From the NCBI GenBank assembly GCA_004376375.1, contig SOJX01000076.1:56156-120155 (forward strand): a stretch of DNA of 64,000 nucleotides. The letters are read 5' to 3'. The position numbers and the translations under genes are program-made. This DNA comes from Planctomycetota bacterium. GTDB taxonomy: Bacteria; Planctomycetota; E44-bin39. Below the pieces are notes generated by a model. It did not search any database, was not told the DNA's origin, and saw only the letters and a list, made by a program, of their open reading frames with translations. Shown here piece after piece: positions 34,301-41,282 of the stretch (positions are counted from its first letter, which is position 1; the number at the start of each line of letters is the position of its first letter).

Positions 34301-36678
34301 TTCGCTTCTTTGCCGGTAAGTTTTTTCCGCGCTTCCTTCAGGAACTTCTCGGCCTTGTCAATCCTGCCGAAGCGCATCTGGCCGACATTATGCAACAGGA
34401 CAACCCGGACGGCATACCGCGGGTATTTCCAAAGCGATTTGCGGGTCGCGGTACTGATGCAGTCGAACATCCCGTCGAGGTCTGCGCTTCGCCAGTAAAC
34501 CGCGGCCAGCTGGTCCAGCACCTTGAACCATTCCTCGGTCCCGGCGGGTATCCTCTCCTTCAGCGCCTCGTAGAGGCGGGCCGCGGACGAGATGGCCGAG
34601 CTTTTCACCGCGTGGTCGGCCGCGTCCCGGAGCAGCGGTACCAGTTCATCGTCATCGACGCCGGCCATTTCCGCATGCAGCGCGAGCTCTATCAGGTCGG
34701 GTTTGCCTTTCGAGAGGTGTTCGTATATTCTCCGGTGCAGTTTTTTCAGGCGTCCCCGGGTTATCGTACTTTTCGCCATCTCGCCCATGCGTCCGCTGGC
34801 GAACGCATAATCGCCTCTCTCGTCCACGGTAAGGATGCGGCGGGCCAGGAGCTGCTCGACGGCGGCGGCACACTCACCGGCCGGCATTCCCGACGCCGCG
34901 CACAGGAGCTCGAAATCCGCAGGCCTGCCCGCGCAGGCCAGCGCCTCGGCAACGGCGCGCCTGTCTTCGGTAAACGTCTTCACCCGCTGCTTCAGCACTC
35001 CTTCACCGCCGACGGGGAGGCGGGTCTCGCCGAAGACCGGGCTTGCACGCCACTTGCCGAACTCGTAGAACAGGAGCTTCGAATCGAAAAGCTGCTGGAC
35101 CGTCTGCTCGATTATCAGGGGGTTCCCGCCCGCGGCATCGAGCACCGTCTTCGCGACCGTTTCGGGCGGCCCGGCGCCGCCGAACATGGCCGACAGCAGT
35201 TTTCTCTGCGCCTCATCGGAAAGCGGAGAAAGGTCGACGCGCCCGGCGATTCCCCCGGCTTCCCGGCGCGTGATGAATTCCTTCACCGCGTCCGCCGACT
35301 TGACCTCGGTATTGCACCCGCACAGGACAAGCAGGCGTGCCCGCTCATTTTTCTGCCGCGTCAGCCAGAGCACCCGGGCAAGGTGCTCGAGAAGCGCGAG
35401 AGTATCCTCGTCCGCCTCCTCAATATCGTCGATTATGATAAGCGCGGGGCGCTGCCTGGCGGCCTCCATAATCAGCGTCGCCGCATCGTTCATGAACCTG
35501 TTTCTATCGACTTCCCCGCCAGCGCGCGACTTTCCCGCAAGTGTTTTGACTGTTTTATCAAAATCCTTTTTCAGCTTTTTCGGCAGAATCCCCGCCAGGC
35601 CGCCGACAACGTCGGCGAAAGGACCGAAAGGCCGGCTGTCCGAGGATGCGCACCGGCCGCGTATCAGCAGAACGCCGCTCAACTGCGCGTAGTAGCCCGT
35701 CTCGCGCAGCAGGCGGCTCTTGCCGATCCCCGTCTCGCCGGTAACGAACCAGAAGGGCAGCCCGTCGGAACCGCTCTCGAGCCCGCTTATGAGAGACCTG
35801 AAAGTCTCGAACTCCGAATCGCGGCCCACGAAACCGCCGCCCGAGAGGTAGGCGCGCGCGGTTTCAACCGTCTCCTCCTCGAGCGGGATATCCAGGGCGC
35901 GGGAGAGCGCGCGGTTGACCTCGTTCGCGGTGAAGAAGCGCCCGCTCGGGTCGCGCCTGAGGAGGCGGAGCACAATGCGCTCCAGCTCCGCCGGGACTTT
36001 TTTGTTCAGCTTCCGAAGCGGCTCCGGCTCCGACTCCGACTGCATCCGCAGCACTTCGAGCGCGGAATCAGCAACAAAGGGGCGGCGGCCCGCCAGCGCT
36101 TCGTAAAAAACGATGCCGAGCGAATAAAGGTCGGAGCGCGGATCGCCCAGCTCGCCGCGCACGACTTCGGGCGCGGCGTAACCGATCGTTCCGCGCATCG
36201 CGCCCGAGACCGGCGTTTCGGTGGTGGCGAGTCCGAAATCAATCAGCTTCGCCTCGCCGTCCGCGTTCACGATTATGTTGCCGGGTTTCACGTCGTAATG
36301 GATTATGCCGCGCGAGTGCACGTACTGGAGCGCGCGCAGCACCTGCGCGAACAGGCGGGCCATACCGGCGAAGCCGGACTTTTTCCCGGCCTTCACCATG
36401 TTCCTGCCTTCGATGTATTCGGAAGTGTAGAACCAGAAGCCCGATTCTTCGTCGAACCCGAAATCGTATACCCGCGCGATACCGGGATGGCGGAGCTTCG
36501 TGAGGATCGAGAATTCGTGGCGCATGAGCTCGAGGTGGTGGGCGTCCGGCGTCTCGAGCAGCTTGAGGGCGAGCGGCGTGCCTTCCCGGAGCCCGTCTTT
36601 CACCAGATAGACCTTGCCTGCAAGGCCTTCCCCGAGGAGTTTTTTGACTTCGTACCTGTTCGCGATTACTTTATCCAC
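31345..36678 (-). CDS. Ser/Thr kinase - AAA ATPase - TPR - GAF - sigma54 activator fusion regulator
   Basis: This 1777-residue protein joins an N-terminal Hanks-type kinase (Lys39, catalytic Asp129 in HYDVKPGN, DFG at 147-149) to an AAA_16-type ATPase (Walker A GETGIGKS, 314-321). A long TPR-like helical region follows (about 620-1200). Next come a GAF domain (about 1290-1440), a sigma54-interaction AAA+ domain (second Walker A GETGTGKE at 1498, GAFTGAD at about 1545) and a C-terminal Fis-type helix-turn-helix (about 1748-1777). The GAFTGA loop is needed to contact sigma54, so it should activate sigma54 promoters in response to kinase or GAF signals. The sigma54-like promoters at 28152 and 48404 are candidate targets. 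The whole reading frame is intact. HYD in place of HRD in the catalytic loop is unusual but the Asp is kept. Confidence 0.92.
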   Translation of the reverse strand: MDKVIANRYEVKKLLGEGLAGKVYLVKDGLREGTPLALKLLETPDAHHLELMRHEFSILTKLRHPGIARVYDFGFDEESGFWFYTSEYIEGRNMVKAGKKSGFAGMARLFAQVLRALQYVHSRGIIHYDVKPGNIIVNADGEAKLIDFGLATTETPVSGAMRGTIGYAAPEVVRGELGDPRSDLYSLGIVFYEALAGRRPFVADSALEVLRMQSESEPEPLRKLNKKVPAELERIVLRLLRRDPSGRFFTANEVNRALSRALDIPLEEETVETARAYLSGGGFVGRDSEFETFRSLISGLESGSDGLPFWFVTGETGIGKSRLLRETGYYAQLSGVLLIRGRCASSDSRPFGPFADVVGGLAGILPKKLKKDFDKTVKTLAGKSRAGGEVDRNRFMNDAATLIMEAARQRPALIIIDDIEEADEDTLALLEHLARVLWLTRQKNERARLLVLCGCNTEVKSADAVKEFITRREAGGIAGRVDLSPLSDEAQRKLLSAMFGGAGPPETVAKTVLDAAGGNPLIIEQTVQQLFDSKLLFYEFGKWRASPVFGETRLPVGGEGVLKQRVKTFTEDRRAVAEALACAGRPADFELLCAASGMPAGECAAAVEQLLARRILTVDERGDYAFASGRMGEMAKSTITRGRLKKLHRRIYEHLSKGKPDLIELALHAEMAGVDDDELVPLLRDAADHAVKSSAISSAARLYEALKERIPAGTEEWFKVLDQLAAVYWRSADLDGMFDCISTATRKSLWKYPRYAVRVVLLHNVGQMRFGRIDKAEKFLKEARKKLTGKEAKKYRAEILEESARIAEFKGEMREARKLLLQARRIYASRREKKKVDYLDNSLAHIDWRSERYADAAKRARMVLRRKTGPELPGHLHNLLGTVCLHDGKPSKALEHYRLSRKAHEKAGNLLGTGVAQANMGLVFRDLGEYEKSFDSHTAAKHLFEVYGDELSHGGALLNTGDLHLALGRTKEALHSIGQALESARKISNPLIIRDAFTARGRAHSALGNTKAALADIEKALELAREADAKTSETIALFHRAYLSAFLCGDFKKAEKDLARARTISKPGNPVGVGQALALSARLLAVEGKGGEALKLVERAQKLKLRGPAERSIRLAKAEALIAAGKTGQAKKILAALGAKRLSVPDLIRVEIMNARSELKAGTAAHALAVLGEALVKARRAENVVLVFDAAAAAAGAAFAADDIALAVQYISEAEGVFDRVAAALPGKYKKPRLRSSPFYRVLDALKKQADEKKSKPAKPGASGEELLLEAEILEVAGVDGRVLAREGLALLGMVSRLAAAEPDVEKVLNLALGMVLDLTRAGRGFIILVDGDGNLRHLAARNILDEEITSPEYETSYTMVREVLRTGRPVLVADTALDESLREARSVIDLGLRSVLSMPIVHEGRATGVVYLDSTSLVSAFTDADLALVEAFAGRVAPIIANAVEQARLKIKMRSLQEETETRYRYTNIVGRAKPMRELFRVLDSVTDTDLTVCIYGETGTGKELVAKALHYNSSRKDAPFISINCGALAETLLDSELFGHVRGAFTGADANKAGLIEAAGRGTLFLDEIGSMPLEMQVKLLRVIEEREVRRIGSTLPVPVDIRLVCSTNVPLEQLVEQGSFREDLFYRINVVLVDLPPLRKRSEDIPLLAEHFLKEFAAEQKSPEKQLMPEALARLVSYNYPGNVRQLRNILQQAFIISGSHIDAADVENLMHDLEYASETQAAVTRELSIEEYTKEFILSHQNRCNETELAEKLGITRTNLWQKRKKWKMPRPE

Positions 36679-36752
36679 GAATCAGAGCGTAACCAAAATT
36701 ATTATGAATTACAATAGATAATACGCGACCCGGGACCCGGGACTCATTCTGC

Positions 36753-36784
36753 CCGCTTGCACTCTCCGCGTTTGGGTGTAGAAT
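36753..36784 (+). promoter_or_regulatory. Promoter-like copy 3 of the TTGCACTCTCCGCGTTT element
   Basis: TTGCAC (36757-36762) and TAGAAT (36779-36784) are 16 bases apart, as in copy 2. The next gene on this strand begins at 37091, so an approximately 300-base leader or a dispersed repeat role is possible. Confidence 0.45.
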
Positions 36785-36789
36785 ATAGA

Positions 36790-36833
36790 AGAAGTCCTGA
36801 GTTCCGAGTCCTGAGTCCTGAGTCAGAAGAAAA
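36790..36833. repeat. Heptamer array GAGTCCT
   Basis: Units of the type GAGTCCT/GAGTTCC run from 36790 to about 36828. This is another member of the 7-8 base intergenic arrays. Confidence 0.7.
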
Positions 36834-36890
36834 GAAATGATATGCGCGGCGGAGCCGCACAAATCAGAACCGCGAAGCGGTGAAATGAAA

Positions 36891-37045
36891 TAGCCCAGGG
36901 CGTAAGCCCTGGGTATTAGAACCATATGATTTCAGAGAGCCCTGAAGGGGCGAAATAAATTGGTAAAGGGATGATTTTTGTGCCGCCCTTACAGGGCTTG
37001 GCGAAAATTTTTTGAACACTTTCCCAGGGCTTACGCCCTGGGCTA
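36891..37045. repeat. Nested inverted repeats with perfect 23-bp arms
   Basis: Positions 36891-36913 and 37023-37045 are exact reverse complements, and each is itself nearly palindromic (CCCAGGGCGTAAGCCCTGGG). An inner pair (GCCCTGAAGGGGCG and CGCCCTTACAGGGC) lies between them. Only 46 bases separate this structure from the ankyrin gene start. Confidence 0.85.
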
Positions 37046-37090
37046 CTTTATCGCGCGCCTTCGGCGCTCTGTAATGAAAAGCGATATCAA

Positions 37091-38002
37091 ATGAAATTAT
37101 CTCTGCCAATAAAACTCGGCATTTTCGTCCTCGTCCTTTTCGCGGTGGTCATCGCCACGTGCCTGCTGTGGACGCCGGTGAGGATACGGTATTATATGGG
37201 AAAGCTGAAGTCGGATAACCCGAAGGAGCGGGTGGCGGGGGTTGATGGTTTGTTGGGGATGGGCAGAAAAGGCGTTGATGCGCTGGGGGAAGTGTTAAAC
37301 GGAGGTATAGAAGCTGCTAAATTTATTTCATATCATTGGAAGCGTTGTGCCAAACAAATTGACAGGAGACAATCGCGCAGCAGTAGGCCTCCGTTGCATT
37401 CTGCAGCTGGACGCGGTTATCGAGATGTGGCAGATTTGCTTATTTTAAAAGGTGCCGATGTAAATGAAAAAGAGAATACTCAATATGCATATACGCCTTT
37501 GCATCTCGCAGCCACTGGTGGGAGGAAACAGGTCGCGGAGTTACTGATTTCAAAAGGGGCAAATATTAATGCTAAATGCAGCTATGGTGCTTCTCCACTT
37601 CATAACGCGGTTTTTTATGATAGGAGAAAAGTAGTAGGTATATTGATTAAGAACGGGGCAGATGTAGATTTAGAAGCAGATAATGACGTGACTCCACTTA
37701 AGGTGGCCATTGGACGAGAGAATCACGATATTACGGAAATCCTCATAGACAATAGCGCGGACGTGAATAAGGTAGATAGTTTTGGTTATTCGCTGTTGCA
37801 CTATACAGCACTTCGGGGCTATAAGGACCTGACATCACTGTTGGTCTCAAAGGCCGCTGAAATTAATGCGATGGATGATAATGGTAGAACTCCTCTTGAC
37901 CGTGCGACAGATACAGAGATAATATCTTTCCTCCGCTCCCACGGCGGCCTTACCGGAGAGGAAATAAGGGAACAAGGGAATAAGGAAACAAGGAAAAAAT
38001 GA
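37091..38002 (+). CDS. Membrane-anchored ankyrin-repeat protein
   Basis: This 303-residue protein has one N-terminal hydrophobic segment (about 8-28), a short linker and then about six ankyrin repeats with TPLHLAA and LLISKGANIN patterns. It should be held at the membrane with the repeat domain free for protein binding. The last 13 residues (EIREQGNKETRKK) are encoded by a GGAATAAG/GGAACAAG octamer repeat that also ends the unrelated gene at 44955, so the tail is repeat-derived. The 5' region holds long inverted repeats. Function is unknown. Confidence 0.85.
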   Translation: MKLSLPIKLGIFVLVLFAVVIATCLLWTPVRIRYYMGKLKSDNPKERVAGVDGLLGMGRKGVDALGEVLNGGIEAAKFISYHWKRCAKQIDRRQSRSSRPPLHSAAGRGYRDVADLLILKGADVNEKENTQYAYTPLHLAATGGRKQVAELLISKGANINAKCSYGASPLHNAVFYDRRKVVGILIKNGADVDLEADNDVTPLKVAIGRENHDITEILIDNSADVNKVDSFGYSLLHYTALRGYKDLTSLLVSKAAEINAMDDNGRTPLDRATDTEIISFLRSHGGLTGEEIREQGNKETRKK

Positions 38003-38038
38003 AATCGACAATCGACAATCGAAAATCGAAAATTGAAA
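37960..38038. repeat. Octamer array (GGAATAAG/GGAACAAG) and ATCGACA units
   Basis: Positions 37960-37985 are identical, as reverse complement, to 44953-44978. ATCGACA/ATCGAAA heptamers follow at 38003-38035. The first part encodes the end of the ankyrin protein. Confidence 0.8.
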
Positions 38039-38090
38039 TGACGGGGGAGGAGCTGAGAGCGGATACGGAGAAATAAAATATTGTTATTAC

Positions 38091-38197
38091 CCGCCGCGCA
38101 AGCGCGGCGGCTTCACGAAGATAATACACGCCGCGACAAGCGCGGCGGCTTCACGAAGATAATACCCGCCGCGCAAGCGCGGCGGCTTCACGAAGAG
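38091..38197. repeat. Three tandem REP-like units (about 37 bp) with CCGCCGCGC hairpins
   Basis: Units at 38091-38127, 38128-38165 and 38166-38197 each carry the palindrome CCGCCGCGCAAGCGCGGCGG followed by CTTCACGAAGATAATAC. They directly precede a RAYT gene, the usual setting of REP elements. There are no spacers, so it is not a CRISPR array. Confidence 0.85.
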
Positions 38198-38203
38198 TTG
38201 CTG

Positions 38204-38782
38204 ATGGCAGTACTCGCATACCATGTAATTTTCGGGGCATACGGGTTCTGGCTCCCGAACGACCCGCGCGGATCGTGGTCGAATTTCGTGGGAAGCTGGG
38301 ATTTATTCCGATACGGTCCGGCAACGAAAACGGATTCAATTAAATCGGTTGCGGCAAAAAAGCATGACCGCGAAATGCGGCTCAGGGCAAAACAGAATCT
38401 CAAGTATCCGGCTGTAAGGTTTTCATCCGAGCAGATCCGGACAATAGCAGGCGGGTTTCAAACAGCGAAATCCGAAGGCGGATATAAAATACACGCATGT
38501 GCGATACTTTCCGATCATGTCCACCTGGTGATCTGCCGGCACGGGAGAAAAATCGAGCAGGTTGTCGGGCACCTGAAGTCACGCGCAACGAGAAGCCTGA
38601 CGTTAAGCGGACTCCGGCCGGGGAAAGGTCCCGTCTGGGCCAAAGGATCCTGGAATCCGTATCTGAATTCCAGAGAGGACACAGTCCGTTCGATAAAGTA
38701 TGTCGAGAATAATCCCGTAAGGGAGGGGCGCACGCCTCAGAGCTGGGAGTTTATTGATAATTATTTTACTCCGCGGGAATGA
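38204..38782 (+). CDS. REP-associated tyrosine transposase (RAYT, Y1/IS200-like)
   Basis: Read from ATG 38204 the protein has 192 residues. It contains the HUH-type metal motif HVHLV in CAILSDHVHLVICRH and the C-terminal catalytic-type tyrosine in IKYVENNPVREG, both hallmarks of Y1 transposases of the RAYT group. These enzymes nick REP palindromes as single-stranded DNA. The three REP-like units immediately upstream are its likely substrates. The in-frame extension to 38081 is made of the repeats and is not accepted as the start. GAAGAG eight bases before the ATG may act as the ribosome binding site. Confidence 0.9.
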   Translation: MAVLAYHVIFGAYGFWLPNDPRGSWSNFVGSWDLFRYGPATKTDSIKSVAAKKHDREMRLRAKQNLKYPAVRFSSEQIRTIAGGFQTAKSEGGYKIHACAILSDHVHLVICRHGRKIEQVVGHLKSRATRSLTLSGLRPGKGPVWAKGSWNPYLNSREDTVRSIKYVENNPVREGRTPQSWEFIDNYFTPRE

Positions 38783-38868
38783 CGGAAAGAAATTGCGTTT
38801 TCCGGCGTTGAGGTGTTATACTTGTGAAAATATCCGGACTCCGGAGGTATTAATCACAGGGGTATGAC

Positions 38869-41013
38869 ATGAAGAAAAGACTGCTTGTTCTCTGCCTTTG
38901 CCTGCTTTTCCTCACTTTTGCCGCCTCAGCCGGAGCCGACGTTATTCACCTGAAGGATGGCAAAAAGATCGAGGGAGAAATCATTTCCGAGAACGAGAAA
39001 GAGGTCGTCATCGAAACGAGCTATGGCGAGCGCACCATTTCCCGCGACGATATCAGGAAAATCGAATACGATAGACCCCGCGAAGCAGAAACCGCCATAC
39101 TCACGCACAAACAGTTCACGGAACTCAAAGGTATAGTTAATGATTATATAAACGACGCGGGGTCTCCACAGACACCGGAAGAAAAAGAGGAACTTCTCAA
39201 CGAGTGGCGGATATACAGGGGCAGGAAAGTCTATCTTGACGGCACGGTCTGGGGCATTAAAAAGGATAAGGCGGGAGGCGAAGCCACGGTCGAGATTATC
39301 TATCTATTCGGTTCAAAATACGTGTGCAAGATTCCCCTCAGCAAACTGGGTGAAATAAAGGAAGACGAAAGCATACTCCTCACGGCCAGGATTCCTGATT
39401 ATAAAGAGCCGCGCCGTTCCTGGGAAAAAGATTTCGATAAATCGGTCCGCCTCGCTTCAGATATTTCAGATACGTCGGATACTCCGAAACCTTCGAAACC
39501 TTCAAAGCCACGCAGAGATTCGGCAGGCGGCGATACCCCGGCCGAAGAACACGCCGAGCGTTATAAGGAGATATCGAAAGAGCATGCAGACTCCCTCGGA
39601 GGAAATGCCGGAATAAAAAGGGCTATCGAATGCGGCCTTGACTGGCTTGCGAGGCACCAGAGCTTTCCTGCCGGGCAATGGGACGGTGACGGCTACAACA
39701 GCAATTGCAGAACGGACAAGCCCTGCCCGCAAATAAATCCCGAGGCGCCCCCGGCCGCGACTTTCGATATAGGTATTACGGGGCTGGCGCTTTCCGCGTT
39801 TCTTGCGAACGGTCTGACTCCTTCCACGGGCAGGTATAAAGATAACGTGAAAAAGGCGATCGCGTACCTGCTGTCGTCACAAAATAAAAAAACGGGCGTC
39901 CTGGGCTCGACTGCGGGTGAAAGCTGGATCTACAACCATGCCCTGGGAACGATCGCGTTATGCGAGGCCTGTATCGTAACCGAGGATAGAAAAGTCAAAA
40001 GGGCCGCGCGGAAAGCCGTTGATTACATAATTAAATCCCAGAACCCCGGGGCCGGGTGGAAATACGAACCGAAAGACGGTAAAAGCGATACGTCAATTAC
40101 GAGCTGGATGGTGCAGGCTCTATCCAAGGCCCAGAGGGCCGGATTGGAAGTCCCCCCCGAGGCATTTAATGACGCCCTTGCCTGGATAGGAACCGTGACC
40201 CGCGTAAAAGACGGCAAAGTCGGCTACGTGCGCGCCGGGGACTCCGGGGCGAAACTTGGAGGCCGTCCCCCCGACACTTATGCGAGCCTGCCGACGATGA
40301 CCGCGGCCGGCCTGCTTTGCCGAGTTATCAGCGGGCAGAAGAAGCCCGCTCACGATATTGTGACGGGCCTGAAGTTATTGCGCAACAACCTGCCCGATTA
40401 TAACAGGCCAAAACTTGACAAGGTTAATTTCTACTACTGGTATTACGGAACCAACGCGCTGGCCCGGATGGGCGGCGCGGAATGGGAAAAATGGAACTCA
40501 TCGGTAAGGAAAGCCTTATTAACTTCACAACGCGCCGTCGGAATCTGTCAGGCCGGAAGCTGGGACCCGGTGGGTGAATGGTGCGTGGTCGGAGGCCGGA
40601 CATACGCTACGGCAATAAACGTCCTGACTCTCGAGGCGTTCTACAGACATGAGTTATATGATACCGGCAAACAGCCCGCGGAAGCGAAGGCGTGCAATAA
40701 ATGCGGCGGCGGCAGGCGTATGATCTGTAAGTCGTGCAAGGGCGCGGGCACCAAAGGTGATGAATGTTCCACCTGCAAAGGGAACGGCCTGATAAAATGC
40801 TCCAAGTGTAAGGGCCGGGGAAGACTCTCCCGGAACGTCGATTGCCCCAGATGCAACAAGATCTGCAGTCTCTGCGGAATCCACCACAGCGGCGAGATGC
40901 ATTGCACCCGCTGTAAAAAAGACAGCAGAGGCAGATCCACGGGGAAAAAAGCGTGCATGTCATGCAAGGGAAGAGGCTATAAGAATTGCAGCAAGTGTAA
41001 AGGGAAGAAATAA
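38869..41013 (+). CDS. Secreted prenyltransferase/squalene-oxidase-repeat protein with DnaJ-like zinc motifs
   Basis: This 714-residue protein has a signal peptide ending near ASAGA and a small SH3-like N-terminal segment (DVIHLKDGKKIEGEII). A long alpha/alpha toroid region follows (about 245-590) with motifs such as GLDWLARHQ, GWKYEPKDG and TSITSWMVQAL. The final 115 residues contain many CXXC and CXXCXGXG units like the DnaJ zinc domain (CNKCGGG, CKSCKGAG, CSKCKGRG). The toroid is of the squalene cyclase/prenyltransferase family but lacks a DXDD motif that I can see, so it is probably a binding protein. GGAGG-type and CAGGGG sequences precede the ATG. This architecture is typical of planctomycete-like genomes. 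Confidence 0.87.
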   Translation: MKKRLLVLCLCLLFLTFAASAGADVIHLKDGKKIEGEIISENEKEVVIETSYGERTISRDDIRKIEYDRPREAETAILTHKQFTELKGIVNDYINDAGSPQTPEEKEELLNEWRIYRGRKVYLDGTVWGIKKDKAGGEATVEIIYLFGSKYVCKIPLSKLGEIKEDESILLTARIPDYKEPRRSWEKDFDKSVRLASDISDTSDTPKPSKPSKPRRDSAGGDTPAEEHAERYKEISKEHADSLGGNAGIKRAIECGLDWLARHQSFPAGQWDGDGYNSNCRTDKPCPQINPEAPPAATFDIGITGLALSAFLANGLTPSTGRYKDNVKKAIAYLLSSQNKKTGVLGSTAGESWIYNHALGTIALCEACIVTEDRKVKRAARKAVDYIIKSQNPGAGWKYEPKDGKSDTSITSWMVQALSKAQRAGLEVPPEAFNDALAWIGTVTRVKDGKVGYVRAGDSGAKLGGRPPDTYASLPTMTAAGLLCRVISGQKKPAHDIVTGLKLLRNNLPDYNRPKLDKVNFYYWYYGTNALARMGGAEWEKWNSSVRKALLTSQRAVGICQAGSWDPVGEWCVVGGRTYATAINVLTLEAFYRHELYDTGKQPAEAKACNKCGGGRRMICKSCKGAGTKGDECSTCKGNGLIKCSKCKGRGRLSRNVDCPRCNKICSLCGIHHSGEMHCTRCKKDSRGRSTGKKACMSCKGRGYKNCSKCKGKK

Positions 41014-41019
41014 AATCAG

Positions 41020-41255
41020 ATAGCTTGAGAATTGAGAATTGAATATTGAGAATTGAGAATTGAAAATTGAGGATTGAAAGAAATTAATAATTATCAATTT
41101 ACAATTTTCAATTAACAATTGAATGACTCGTTACTCGTTACTCGTTACTCGTTACTCGTTACTCGTTACTCGTTACTCGTTACTCGGTACTCGGTACTCG
41201 GTACTCGGTACTCGGTACTCGGTACTCGGTACTCGGTACTTCTTATCCCGTATCC
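41020..41255. repeat. Inverted AATTGAG array and (TACTCGT/TACTCGG) heptamers between convergent genes
   Basis: GAGAATTGA units (41026-41078) face TCAATTT/ACAATT units (41093-41120). ACTCGTT heptamers (41123-41185) then change to ACTCGGT (41186-41240). The tract separates two convergent genes and could stop transcription from both sides. Confidence 0.85.
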
Positions 41256-41282
41256 CCTATCCCCTATCCCTTATCCCTTCTT

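Noticed and set aside
33991..36717. 908-codon plus-strand frame opposite the kinase-sigma54 gene
   Set aside because: It is antisense to an intact multi-domain protein and encodes a low-complexity Arg/Gly/Leu-rich sequence without recognisable domains.
38091..38197. CRISPR-like repeat before the transposase
   Set aside because: Units are contiguous with no unique spacers and fit REP elements linked to the RAYT gene.
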